Source of the DNA: Hyphomicrobiaceae bacterium
Lineage (GTDB): Bacteria > Pseudomonadota > Alphaproteobacteria > Rhizobiales > Devosiaceae
Assembly (NCBI GenBank): GCA_020638065.1
Contig: JACKJG010000009.1
Coordinates: forward strand, 1-64,000
Direction: 5' to 3'
DNA: 64,000 nucleotides
Shown: positions 54,585 to 62,327 of the stretch, one piece after another
Layout of the letters: each line of letters opens with the position of its first letter
How positions within the stretch are numbered: position 1 is the first letter of the stretch
Program-made: the position numbers and the translations under genes
The notes under the pieces: generated by a model
Seen by the model: only the letters and a program-made list of their open reading frames with translations
Told to the model about the DNA's origin: nothing
The model's database searches: none

Positions 54585-54956
54585 CTAGAGTCTCTTGAGT
54601 TTGGTGACTGTCTTGTCGCTCACCGCATCACCGGTATTGAGCGTGGCTGCCGGCTCGAACATCAGAACAATCGGCTCGCTGGTCAATGATCGCGGCCGGT
54701 GTTCGGTGCCATGGGGGATGGTCAACAGATCGCCTTCATCCAGCTCGACCGTCTCGTCGCGAAAGTCGATGGCAATGCGCCCGCGCAGCACGAGAAACGC
54801 TTCATCCTCATTGGCATGCGAATGCCAGTCGAACAATTCGCCGAATTTGGCGATCTTGATCTGGCTCTCGTTCACGTCGCCTGCCACATGCGGGTCCCAG
54901 ACGTTTTGGATGACCTGTTCTGCGGTTTCGACAAGGTTGATCTTGCGTGGTGCCAC
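54585..54956 (-). CDS. Cupin domain-containing protein
   Basis: 123 residues from the GTG at 54956, which has GGAG six bases upstream; the longer open frame runs antisense into sucC and is not credible. Single cupin domain: motif 1 WHSHANEDEAFLVLRGRIAIDF with three metal-binding residues, and motif 2 GDLLTIPHGTEHRPRS with the fourth His. Small monocupins of this type are often mannose-6-phosphate isomerase-like or sensor proteins; function not assigned. Lies between sucC and a secreted protein gene. Confidence 0.87.
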   Translation of the reverse strand: MAPRKINLVETAEQVIQNVWDPHVAGDVNESQIKIAKFGELFDWHSHANEDEAFLVLRGRIAIDFRDETVELDEGDLLTIPHGTEHRPRSLTSEPIVLMFEPAATLNTGDAVSDKTVTKLKRL

Positions 54957-54973
54957 GGTGCGCTCCAGCCCGA

Positions 54974-56167
54974 TCAGTTCTTGACTGCGGCGACGATTTT
55001 CTGGGCGGCGTCGTCGAGATCGTCGGCGGCAATCACGTTGAGGCCCGATTCGGCGATCATCTTCTTGCCTTCCTCGACCCGCGTGCCTTCGAGCCGGACA
55101 ACCAATGGAACCTTGAGTCCGACTTCTCGGACAGCGGTCAGGACCCCTTCGGCGATCACGTCGCAACGCATGATGCCGCCGAAAATATTGACCAGAATGC
55201 CTTCCACATTGGGGTCGGCGGTGATGATCTTGAAAGCGGCGGTGACCTTTTCAGCGCTGGCGCCACCGCCGACATCGAGGAAATTGGCCGGCTCGGCGCC
55301 ATAGAGCTTGATGATGTCCATGGTCGCCATGGCGAGGCCCGCGCCGTTGACCATGCAGCCGATATTGCCGTCGAGGGCGACATAGGCGAGGTCGTATTTG
55401 CGGGCCTCGATTTCCTTGGAATCCTCTTCGGTCAGGTCGCGCAGCTCGACAATGTCCTCGTGCCGGAACAGGGCATTGTTGTCGAAGCTGACCTTGGCAT
55501 CGAGGACCCGCAAATGATTGTCGGCCATGACGATGAGCGGATTGATCTCGAGTAGGCTCATGTCCTTCTCGGTGAAGGCCTTGTAGAGGATGGGGAAGAG
55601 TGCCATCCCGTCCGATCTTGCATCGCCATCGAGCTTGAGGGCGTCGCAAAGCTTACCCGCATCGGCTTCGGTCACCCCGGCTATCGGATCGATGGGCAGC
55701 GTAATGATCTTGTCCGGCGTTTCTTCGGCGACGGTTTCAATGTCCATGCCGCCTTCGGTGGAGGCAACAAAGCTGACCCGGCCCGTGCCGCGATCGACGA
55801 GAATGGACAAATAGAGTTCACGGTCGATATCGGCGCCGTCTTCTATATAGAGACGATTGACTTGCTTGCCGGCCGGTCCGGTCTGTTTGGTCACCAGCGT
55901 GTTGCCGAGCATTTCGGCGACATTGGCCTTGACCTCGTCGATCGACCTGGCAAGCCGGACACCGCCCTTGGCATCGGGGCCAAGCTCCTTGAATTTACCC
56001 TTGCCGCGACCGCCGGCATGGATCTGGCTTTTGACCACATAAAGTGGTCCGGGCAGTGATTGAGCAGCGGCTTCGACCTCATTGGCGGAAAAGATAGCGA
56101 CGCCCGCAGCAACCGGCGCACCATATTGCTTGAGCAGCGCCTTGGCCTGGTGTTCGTGGATATTCAT
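54974..56167 (-). CDS. sucC: Succinyl-CoA ligase (ADP-forming) beta subunit
   Basis: 397 residues with an ATP-grasp domain. MNIHEHQAKALLKQYGAPV is the universal SucC start; KSQIHAGGRGKGKF binds nucleotide, and the C-terminal half has GGGASAEKVTAAFKII and NIFGGIMRCDVIAEGV. Works with SucD. It follows a short hypothetical gene by 57 bases and is followed by a GTG-started cupin gene 17 bases on. Confidence 0.97.
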   Translation of the reverse strand: MNIHEHQAKALLKQYGAPVAAGVAIFSANEVEAAAQSLPGPLYVVKSQIHAGGRGKGKFKELGPDAKGGVRLARSIDEVKANVAEMLGNTLVTKQTGPAGKQVNRLYIEDGADIDRELYLSILVDRGTGRVSFVASTEGGMDIETVAEETPDKIITLPIDPIAGVTEADAGKLCDALKLDGDARSDGMALFPILYKAFTEKDMSLLEINPLIVMADNHLRVLDAKVSFDNNALFRHEDIVELRDLTEEDSKEIEARKYDLAYVALDGNIGCMVNGAGLAMATMDIIKLYGAEPANFLDVGGGASAEKVTAAFKIITADPNVEGILVNIFGGIMRCDVIAEGVLTAVREVGLKVPLVVRLEGTRVEEGKKMIAESGLNVIAADDLDDAAQKIVAAVKN

Positions 56168-56224
56168 GTCTGCCCTCCTTGGCGGCGCGTTTGCGGCGCC
56201 CGATTCCTTTTTGGGGGTCGTCTC

Positions 56225-56488
56225 TTACGGTTCGTCCTGCCGGTTGAGGCCGGACATTGCTGCGTTGAGCTTTTTGACCACGTTGGCGCGTTCGCCCTCC
56301 ACCAGATAAGAGACAGGTTTGTCGCCGTGATTGATGGAGGTGACGATGCGGGTGCCGTTATAATGTTTCTGGCCGAATTTGCCGATTTCGCCATGAACGA
56401 CGACGACATGCAGCGGATTGACGTTGATCGACGTCGCGTTCGCGCCCGGTTCGATGGTCTTGAACTCGACGAGATAATCACGCGGCAT
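56225..56488 (-). CDS. Small hypothetical protein between mdh and sucC
   Basis: 87 residues: MPRDYLVEFKTIEPGANATSINVN at the start, then HVVVVHGEIGKFGQKHYNGTR and VSYLVEGERANVVKKLNAA. No membrane segment or Cys; likely a small cytoplasmic beta-alpha protein. No family recognised. It sits 34 bases after the mdh start region and 57 bases before sucC in reading order, so it is embedded in the TCA operon. Confidence 0.7.
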   Translation of the reverse strand: MPRDYLVEFKTIEPGANATSINVNPLHVVVVHGEIGKFGQKHYNGTRIVTSINHGDKPVSYLVEGERANVVKKLNAAMSGLNRQDEP

Positions 56489-56522
56489 TCAATATTCTCC
56501 GGTTGCGATGCGTTGGGCCTTG

Positions 56523-57485
56523 TCAGGCCAGGCGTGGCGCAATCTTCTTGCAGACCTCGATCAAACCCTCGACTGCATCGACGGATTTGTCAAAAGCGTT
56601 CTGTTCGGAACGATTGAGCGAAATCTCGACCACGCGTTCGATACCGCCAGCACCGATCACGGCTGGCACGCCGACATAGGTGCCCTTGACGCCGAATTCG
56701 CCCTTGAGGAACGCAGCGCAGGGCAGGACCCGCTTCTTGTCCTTGAGGTAGGATTCGGCCATGGCGATGGCCGAGGTGGCCGGAGCGTAGAAGGCCGAGC
56801 CAGTCTTGAGCAGCCCGACGATTTCAGCGCCGCCGTCGCGGGTGCGCTGAATGATCTCGTCGAGGCGTTCCTTTTTCAGCCAGCCCATCTTGACCATGTC
56901 GGTCAGAGGAATGCCGGCGACCGTCGAATAGCGGGGCAGGGGCACCATGGAATCGCCGTGGCCACCAAGAACGAAGGCGTTGACGTCTTCGATCGAGACG
57001 CCGAGCTCATCGGCGATGAAATGGCAGAAACGCGACGAATCGAGCACACCAGCCATGCCAACGACCTTATTAGAGGGCAGGCCGGAGAATTTCTGCAAGG
57101 CCCAGACCATGGCGTCGAGCGGATTGGTGATGCAGATCACGAAGGCATCTGGGGCATATTTGGCGATGCCGGCCCCGACCTGTTCCATGACCTTGAGATT
57201 GATTTCGAGCAGGTCGTCGCGGCTCATGCCGGGCTTGCGCGGCACGCCGGCGGTGACGATGATCACGTCGGCACCGGCAATGTCTTTATACTCGGAGGTG
57301 CCGGCCAGTTTGACGTCGTAGCCGGTTTCGGGAGCGGACTGGGCGAGGTCAAGCGCCTTGCCCTGAGGCACGCCGTCCATGATGTCGAACAGGACGATGT
57401 CGCCCAGTTCCTTCATCGCCGCCAGATGGGCAAGTGTGCCACCGATCTGTCCTGCGCCGATAAGTGCGATTTTCTTGCGTGCCAT
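56523..57485 (-). CDS. mdh: Malate dehydrogenase
   Basis: 320 residues, LDH-like malate dehydrogenase of the alphaproteobacterial type. NAD-binding GAGQIGGTLAHL at 7-18, the substrate Arg residues in TAGVPRKPGMSRDDLL, the catalytic pair Asp in AGVLDSSRF and His in LGGHGDSMVPL, plus SGLPSNKVVGMAG. Oxidises malate to oxaloacetate. First gene of the mdh-sucC-sucD-sucA-sucB series; ZapE is upstream, 149 bases away. Confidence 0.97.
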   Translation of the reverse strand: MARKKIALIGAGQIGGTLAHLAAMKELGDIVLFDIMDGVPQGKALDLAQSAPETGYDVKLAGTSEYKDIAGADVIIVTAGVPRKPGMSRDDLLEINLKVMEQVGAGIAKYAPDAFVICITNPLDAMVWALQKFSGLPSNKVVGMAGVLDSSRFCHFIADELGVSIEDVNAFVLGGHGDSMVPLPRYSTVAGIPLTDMVKMGWLKKERLDEIIQRTRDGGAEIVGLLKTGSAFYAPATSAIAMAESYLKDKKRVLPCAAFLKGEFGVKGTYVGVPAVIGAGGIERVVEISLNRSEQNAFDKSVDAVEGLIEVCKKIAPRLA

Positions 57486-57602
57486 TTGTCAGCCTGCTCC
57501 CGCCTGATGAGGTGAACTTCGCGCTCTCATTAGACCCTCGTCAAATGGGGCGCAACCCATGATTCCGGCAGTTTGCAGGGCATTTTTGAGGAATTTCCGG
57601 AA

Positions 57603-57622
57603 TTTTGCATACGCATGCAAAA
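57603..57622. promoter_or_regulatory. Inverted repeat between zapE and mdh
   Basis: TTTTGCAT-ACGC-ATGCAAAA with exact 8-bp arms, about 117 bases before the mdh start and 13 bases after the zapE stop. It could be an operator of the TCA operon or a weak terminator for zapE; the arms are AT-rich. Confidence 0.45.
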
Positions 57623-57634
57623 GGCGGAATGTTT

Positions 57635-58765
57635 TTAGCCCAAATCTGCCGGATCGGCGATGGCGCGGGCGAGGTAATCCTCGGATCGCATTTCGATGAG
57701 GCGGGAGAGGCAGCGGCGGAATTCAAACGAAGTGTCGCCGTCATTGCCAAGCTCTTCGAGGGGCAGTGCGAAGGAGGCGGCAAGTTTCACGCCGCGCGCG
57801 TAAAGCGTGTCGATGAAAAGGATGAAGCGCTTGGCCGCGTTGGAATTGGCGCGGGAAAAACCGGGCACATGATCGAGCATGATCGTGTGAAAGCGGTGGG
57901 CGATGACGAGGTAATCGCGGGCCCCGAGCGGGGCATCGCAAAGGTCGGCGAAATCGAAGCGGGCAGCGCCCATGGCCTGATGCGGCACGGCGATGTCGCG
58001 GCCGAGGGAGCGGATAGTTCCCGGTTCGTCAGGTGCCCCGGATATGATCCCGGTCCAGAGTTCATCCATTTCGGTATCGATCGCCGGTCCGGTACCGAAC
58101 CTGTAGAGATCGCGGCCGGACAGTTTGAGGCGGCGATAATCAATGGGTCCGTCGAGCGCCAGAACCTCGCAATGGGACTTGAGAGCAGCGATGAAAGGCA
58201 GAACAAGCTGCCGGTTCAGGCCATTTTCGTAAAGGTTGCCGGGCTCGACGTTGGAGGTCGCAACCATAACCACCCCACCGTCCCAGAGCTTTTCGAACAG
58301 GCGCCCGAGCAGCATGGCATTCGTGATGTCATTGACGTGAAATTCGTCGAAACAGAGGAGCCGCGTTTCGGCGATCACCGGTTTGACCACGGCGGCGATG
58401 GGATCGGCATTGCCGGTACCAGGCGCGGATTTGCGGAAGGTGGCGATGGCGGTGTGCATCTCGTCCATGAATTCGTGGAAATGCACCCGGCGTTTGTTCA
58501 CGCCGTCAACCGAGGCGAAAAACAGATCCATCAGGAAGCTCTTGCCGCGCCCGACGCCACCCCAGATGTAGAGGCCCTTTTCGGGTTCGGGTTTCTTGCG
58601 GGAGAAGAGGGCCGTCCGGGGTTTCGGCGCTGCGGCGAGGCGCAGAGCCAGGTCGTCGAGATGCCTGGCAATGTTCATCTGGGCGGCATCGAACCGGACC
58701 TGGCCATTTGCGGTCAGGTCCTGATAGGCGGACTGGACTTTCGCGTTGGTCGAAGCGGCCCCCAA
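57635..58765 (-). CDS. zapE: Cell division protein ZapE (AFG1-like ATPase)
   Basis: 376 residues; the first codon is TTG. Walker A GGVGRGKSFLMDLFF near 69-83, HFHEFMDEMH, Walker B LLCFDEFHVNDI, and TSNVEPGNLYENGL. ZapE destabilises FtsZ rings under some conditions; the AFG1 family also acts in mitochondrial protein quality control. Lies directly upstream of mdh, as in many alphaproteobacteria. 19 bases separate it from the inhibitor-lipoprotein gene. Confidence 0.94.
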   Translation of the reverse strand: MGAASTNAKVQSAYQDLTANGQVRFDAAQMNIARHLDDLALRLAAAPKPRTALFSRKKPEPEKGLYIWGGVGRGKSFLMDLFFASVDGVNKRRVHFHEFMDEMHTAIATFRKSAPGTGNADPIAAVVKPVIAETRLLCFDEFHVNDITNAMLLGRLFEKLWDGGVVMVATSNVEPGNLYENGLNRQLVLPFIAALKSHCEVLALDGPIDYRRLKLSGRDLYRFGTGPAIDTEMDELWTGIISGAPDEPGTIRSLGRDIAVPHQAMGAARFDFADLCDAPLGARDYLVIAHRFHTIMLDHVPGFSRANSNAAKRFILFIDTLYARGVKLAASFALPLEELGNDGDTSFEFRRCLSRLIEMRSEDYLARAIADPADLG

Positions 58766-58784
58766 AGTCGCGTCACACCTCCGG

Positions 58785-59417
58785 TCAGCCGACCATGGAG
58801 ATGCCCTGTCCGCCCGAGAGCGAGCCGATGAAGCGATTGCCGGACTTGAGCAGCGTGGCCATCAATTGCCCGCTTTCGGAGAAGAACTGCACCTGGCTGC
58901 CGGCCAATTGCCAAGAGGCCAGTTGCCCAAGAACCGGGATCGCAGTGCAACCGGGTGCGGAGGCGCGATAGCGGTTGGTGCCGGGTTTGGCGGTCTGGGT
59001 GAGGTTGATCTGGCAGGTCGCGGCGCCGGAAATCACGGTCCAGCCGCCAAGCATCTTGGTTTCGGTCAGGGCGCCGGTCAGGTCGCGGGTCTGGGTGGTG
59101 GTCAGATTGCCGGTCGCATCGGCGGTAATGACCGAGGTGCCGGGCTGCTGATTGTCAATCAGAGGGTCACCGGAGATCAGACCATCGGTGGGATAGGCGG
59201 TGAAGCTGCCGTCGGGATTGACCTGATAGCCGCCATTCTGGGTTTGCGCGCCGTTGAGCGGCGGCAGGCTGGAACGCTGTACCGAGGAATTGGCCAGGGG
59301 GGTCAATTGCTCGGGCGGTGGCCCGTAATCGGAGAACCGGGCCGAATTGGAACATCCGGTCAGGGCCAGTCCGGCCACAACCAGTGCCGCATATTTGAAG
59401 GAATGTTGGAACTTCAC
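58785..59417 (-). CDS. AprI/Inh family protease-inhibitor lipoprotein (Omp19-like)
   Basis: 210 residues from GTG at 59417; TTG at 59429 is an alternative. Lipobox LTGC near 22, followed by a ~90-residue low-complexity Pro/Gln/Ser linker. The C-terminal beta-barrel has GGWTVISGAATCQINLTQ, YRASAPGCTAIPVLGQLASWQLAGSQVQFF and SGNRFIGSLSGGQGISM, matching from memory the layout of Brucella Omp19, an outer-membrane lipoprotein that inhibits host proteases. Two Cys would form the typical disulfide. Function here is inferred from the family. Confidence 0.85.
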   Translation of the reverse strand: MKFQHSFKYAALVVAGLALTGCSNSARFSDYGPPPEQLTPLANSSVQRSSLPPLNGAQTQNGGYQVNPDGSFTAYPTDGLISGDPLIDNQQPGTSVITADATGNLTTTQTRDLTGALTETKMLGGWTVISGAATCQINLTQTAKPGTNRYRASAPGCTAIPVLGQLASWQLAGSQVQFFSESGQLMATLLKSGNRFIGSLSGGQGISMVG

Positions 59418-59574
59418 ACCGCAATCCAATCTCGTCAGCCCAAGTGACAGGGCCTTCGGGTCGCGCTTTTCTAGCAGATTTGTCTAAAGAACAAGTAATG
59501 TGGCCGCAATGCGACCAAACGTGGCCAATGTGCCACACACGTCTCCCTGCGAGCGTTTGTGAGGGGTAGAAGTG

Positions 59575-59602
59575 CGTGCCCGCCACCTGGGCAGCGGGCA
59601 CG
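59575..59602 (-). terminator. Possible terminator after the PCu(A)C gene
   Basis: CGTGCCCGC, 10-base loop, GCGGGCACG: exact 9-bp stem, 17 bases after the copper chaperone stop. No T-run follows, so it may be a stability hairpin. Confidence 0.45.
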
Positions 59603-59618
59603 GGGCATGGTTTTCGGA

Positions 59619-60149
59619 TCAGCCGTGGTTCATGTTCATGCCCGGCATGGCCATGGCGCCGAGCGGGGCGACGGGCAGCATCAGGTCAACCGAGCCGGCA
59701 TTTTCGAATGTCAAAGTGACTGGCACCATTTCGCCTTCGGCAAAGGGCTTGTCGACATTGATGAACATGATGTGATAGCCGCCCGGCTTGAGTTCCACCG
59801 TCTGGCCCGCCGGAATGACGAGGCCGTCAGGCAGCGACTGCATTTTCATGACATCGTCAACGATCTTCATTTCGTGGATTTCGACTACGCCACCGACATT
59901 GGAACTGGCAGAAACCAGCCGGTCATCGGTTGTTCCGTGATTGGTGATGGTGACGAAACCACCGCCTGCCGGCGCGTTGGGGGGCATGGCGCGGGTAAAG
60001 GCGTTGGTCAGTTCGAGATCGCCAAGCATGATGGGTTCGCCCATGGCGGGCATGGACATGCCATCGTTCGACATGGCGGACTGGGCCATTGCCGGGCTGG
60101 CGATAAGGGCGAAAGCGGCGAAGGCCGCAGCAAAGAGTTTATTGAGCAT
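59619..60149 (-). CDS. Periplasmic copper chaperone PCu(A)C
   Basis: 176 residues from the ATG at 60149. Signal peptide (MLNKLFAAAFAAFALIASPAMAQ in part), then the PCu(A)C core: AFTRAMPPNAPAGGGFVTITNHG, the copper ligands H in VEIHEMKIVDDVMKMQ and the M-rich MVPVTLTFENAG region. The N- and C-terminal ends are Met/His-rich (SNDGMSMPAM, GAMAMPGMNMNHG), likely extra copper sites. Delivers Cu(I) to cytochrome oxidase. Follows a DUF2946-like gene by 68 bases, reading the same direction. Confidence 0.93.
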   Translation of the reverse strand: MLNKLFAAAFAAFALIASPAMAQSAMSNDGMSMPAMGEPIMLGDLELTNAFTRAMPPNAPAGGGFVTITNHGTTDDRLVSASSNVGGVVEIHEMKIVDDVMKMQSLPDGLVIPAGQTVELKPGGYHIMFINVDKPFAEGEMVPVTLTFENAGSVDLMLPVAPLGAMAMPGMNMNHG

Positions 60150-60217
60150 GATTATCTCGCAAGTTTGCGCACGACGGCGCAACAGATCTGGTGGCTGAGT
60201 TTCAGCCGGCTTTTAGG

Positions 60218-60595
60218 TCAGATTGCGAGAAAGGCGGGCGGCGCGCGCGTTTGCGGGCTGACGAAAAGGGGGGATGCGAAAACCGGAACCGAAACCTCAG
60301 GCGCGGGCAGAATTATGCTGGCGAGCCGGATGGTGTTGATCGCCGGCAATGGCGGGATGGTCGAGACCGCGTGATTGAGCAGGCAAAGCCCGCAATTTTC
60401 GTCGCCGGCGCCGGGTTCGCCGGTCGCGCCGCAGAAGGAGGCGAAGGCCGGGTTGGTGAGAACCAGGGTGGCCGAGGGCGTGTAGGCGCCAACACTTAGC
60501 GGCGTGAGTGCAAGAAAGAACACCGACAGGACCATGATGGCCCGGACGAGCTCTGCCAGAATGGCGGACAGGAATGTGCGGGACACCCGGTTCAT
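60218..60595 (-). CDS. DUF2946-like small membrane protein
   Basis: 125 residues from the ATG at 60595. One N-terminal membrane helix (AELVRAIMVLSVFFLALTPLSVGA), then a soluble part with CGLCLLNHA near 87-95, a Cys-x-x-Cys-x4-His arrangement, and a Pro-rich tail. This fits the DUF2946 family, which I recall beside copper genes. Its neighbour is the PCu(A)C copper chaperone, so a role in copper handling is inferred. Divergent from rplS. Confidence 0.65.
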   Translation of the reverse strand: MNRVSRTFLSAILAELVRAIMVLSVFFLALTPLSVGAYTPSATLVLTNPAFASFCGATGEPGAGDENCGLCLLNHAVSTIPPLPAINTIRLASIILPAPEVSVPVFASPLFVSPQTRAPPAFLAI

Positions 60596-60819
60596 GGCGC
60601 GCAATCTATCCGCAGGTCCCTGACGTGGCAACGCGACAATGTGGTGCCGCACTTGCGGTCAGATCACGGGTTCTGCAGGGCATGGACATTGGGCGCATTT
60701 CGGGATATGTCGCCGCCGACGAAACTTCCGTCCAACAAAGACCGGGCAACATGGCCTCTGTTCTCAAAAGCAGATGCCGGGAATTGCTCCTATGAAAAGA
60801 TCAGCTACGGAAAAACAAA

Positions 60820-61389
60820 ATGAACATTATCGAACAGCTCGAAAGCGAGCAGCTCGCTGGCCTTAAAGAGAAGGCCAGTATTCCCGAATTCTCGCATGGC
60901 GACACCGTCAAGGTGTGGGTGAAGGTTCGCGAAGGCGAAAAAGAACGGCTTCAGGCCTATGAGGGCGTGGTGATTGCCCGCTCCGGTTCCGGCCTCAACG
61001 AGAATTTCACCGTCCGCAAGATTTCCTATGGCGAAGGCGTGGAACGTGTGTTCCCGCTCTATTCGCCCAATGTCGACCGGATCGAAGTGCTGCGCCGCGG
61101 CAAGGTGCGCCGGGCCAAGCTTTACTATCTGCGCGATCGCCGCGGTAAATCGGCCCGTATCTTCGAGGCGACCAATGCCCGCGCCAAGCGCATTCGCGAA
61201 GAGGAGCGCACGGCTGCTGCCGAGGCGCGCGCCCAGCGCGAAAAGGAACGCGAAGAGGCCGCACAGGCTCTGGCTGCCGAGCGGGCCGCTGAAGAGGCCG
61301 CCGCTGCCGCCGAGGCTCAGGCTGCAGAAGCTGCAGCAGCCGAAGCCGCTGCTGCCGAGGCGCCCGCCGCGGAAGACAAGCAGGACTGA
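60820..61389 (+). CDS. rplS: 50S ribosomal protein L19 with an extended Ala/Glu tail
   Basis: 189 residues; the first ~115 are the L19 core (MNIIEQLESEQLAGLKEK, FSHGDTVKVWVKVREGEKERLQAYEGVVIA in pieces, GVERVFPLYSPNVDRIEVLRRGKVRRAKLYYLR). The remaining ~75 residues are low complexity, charged then Ala-rich, ending PAAEDKQD. The tail is not needed for folding of the core. It stands apart from the rpsP-rimM-trmD block 27 kb away. A strong terminator follows its stop. Confidence 0.97.
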   Translation: MNIIEQLESEQLAGLKEKASIPEFSHGDTVKVWVKVREGEKERLQAYEGVVIARSGSGLNENFTVRKISYGEGVERVFPLYSPNVDRIEVLRRGKVRRAKLYYLRDRRGKSARIFEATNARAKRIREEERTAAAEARAQREKEREEAAQALAAERAAEEAAAAAEAQAAEAAAAEAAAAEAPAAEDKQD

Positions 61390-61425
61390 TCGTCCCGCCT
61401 CACCCATAAGCTTGGTTTTCAAATA

Positions 61426-61450
61426 CCCGGCCCTCGTGGCCGGGTTTTTT
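61426..61450 (+). terminator. Intrinsic terminator after rplS
   Basis: CCCGGCC-CTCGT-GGCCGGG followed by six T. Exact 7-bp GC stem, 36 bases after the rplS stop. Confidence 0.9.
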
Positions 61451-61475
61451 GTTGCATGACGTTGCGCATAATTAT

Positions 61476-61493
61476 ATAAACAATATTGTTTAT
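61476..61493. promoter_or_regulatory. Perfect 18-bp palindrome upstream of the MBL-fold gene
   Basis: ATAAACAATATTGTTTAT is a perfect palindrome, ending 15 bases before the start codon of the metallo-beta-lactamase-fold gene and lying in an AT-rich island. Shape and position suit a repressor operator; the cognate regulator is not adjacent on the same side. Confidence 0.6.
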
Positions 61494-61508
61494 TAAATGG
61501 AGAATCCC

Positions 61509-62321
61509 ATGCCCACGTGGTTTTGCAAAACCTGTGCAGCTGAATATCCGGCCAGCGCGACCCCGCCCTCCGTCTGTCCGATCTGCGAAGATGAGCGCCA
61601 ATGGGTTCCAGCAGAGGGGCAGCAATGGCTTTCGGCAGACGATCTCGCTAACCATCACCACAACGACATCCGCGAACTGGAACCTGGGCTTTTCGGCATA
61701 GGTGTGGCTCCGGCTTTTGCGATCGGCCAGATCAGCTTTTTCATTCCCGGCAAGAATGGTGGCGTTTTGTGGGATGGTATTCCGCTGCTCGACGAAGAAA
61801 CCGTCGACTGGCTCAAGGCGCAGGGTGGCGTCAGGGCCATGGTCATGTCGCATCCGCATTTGTATGGCGCCCTGGCGACCAATTCGGAAAAGCTTGGCGA
61901 TTGCCCGGTCTATCTCCCCGCAGCCGATCGGCAATGGCTGCAACACCCGTCGCCGAATGTTCGCTATTTCGAAGCGGATCATCTCGATCTGGGGGAAGGG
62001 ATCAGCGTGCATGTGACTGGCGGGCATTTCGACGGGTCCTCATTCCTTCATTGGCCCGGCGGCGCGAACGGCAAGGGCGTGCTCCTAACCGGCGACACGA
62101 TCTTCGTGGCGCAGGATCGCAAGCATGTTTCCTTTCTCTATTCGACGCCGAACCGTGTGCCGCTTGGACTGAACGCGGTTCGCCGTATCGTCGCAAAGAC
62201 CGAGCCGCTGCAATATGACCGCATCTATTCAAGCTGGTGGGGCAGCCTGATCGGCGCAGACGCCAAGAGCGCCGTTGCGCGCTCCGAAGCACGATGGAAA
62301 CGCTTGTTGACCGCGGCCTAG
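61509..62321 (+). CDS. Metallo-beta-lactamase-fold hydrolase with an N-terminal zinc ribbon
   Basis: 270 residues from the ATG at 61509, which has GGAG six bases upstream; an ATG at 61497 lacks a ribosome site. C6, C9, C23 and C26 (CKTC, CPIC) make a small zinc ribbon at the N-terminus. The MBL fold follows, but the HxHxDH motif is HPHLYG at 115-120, keeping two His and losing the Asp-His pair; a later H173 and D196 (LLTGDTIF) would complete a partial metal site. Binding or weak hydrolysis is possible. Convergent with the AraC gene. Confidence 0.83.
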   Translation: MPTWFCKTCAAEYPASATPPSVCPICEDERQWVPAEGQQWLSADDLANHHHNDIRELEPGLFGIGVAPAFAIGQISFFIPGKNGGVLWDGIPLLDEETVDWLKAQGGVRAMVMSHPHLYGALATNSEKLGDCPVYLPAADRQWLQHPSPNVRYFEADHLDLGEGISVHVTGGHFDGSSFLHWPGGANGKGVLLTGDTIFVAQDRKHVSFLYSTPNRVPLGLNAVRRIVAKTEPLQYDRIYSSWWGSLIGADAKSAVARSEARWKRLLTAA

Positions 62322-62327
62322 ATAGTC

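Noticed and set aside
54957..55166. N-terminal extension of the cupin gene
   Set aside because: Very Arg-rich translation over the sucC 3' end; a GTG with a good ribosome site lies at 54956.
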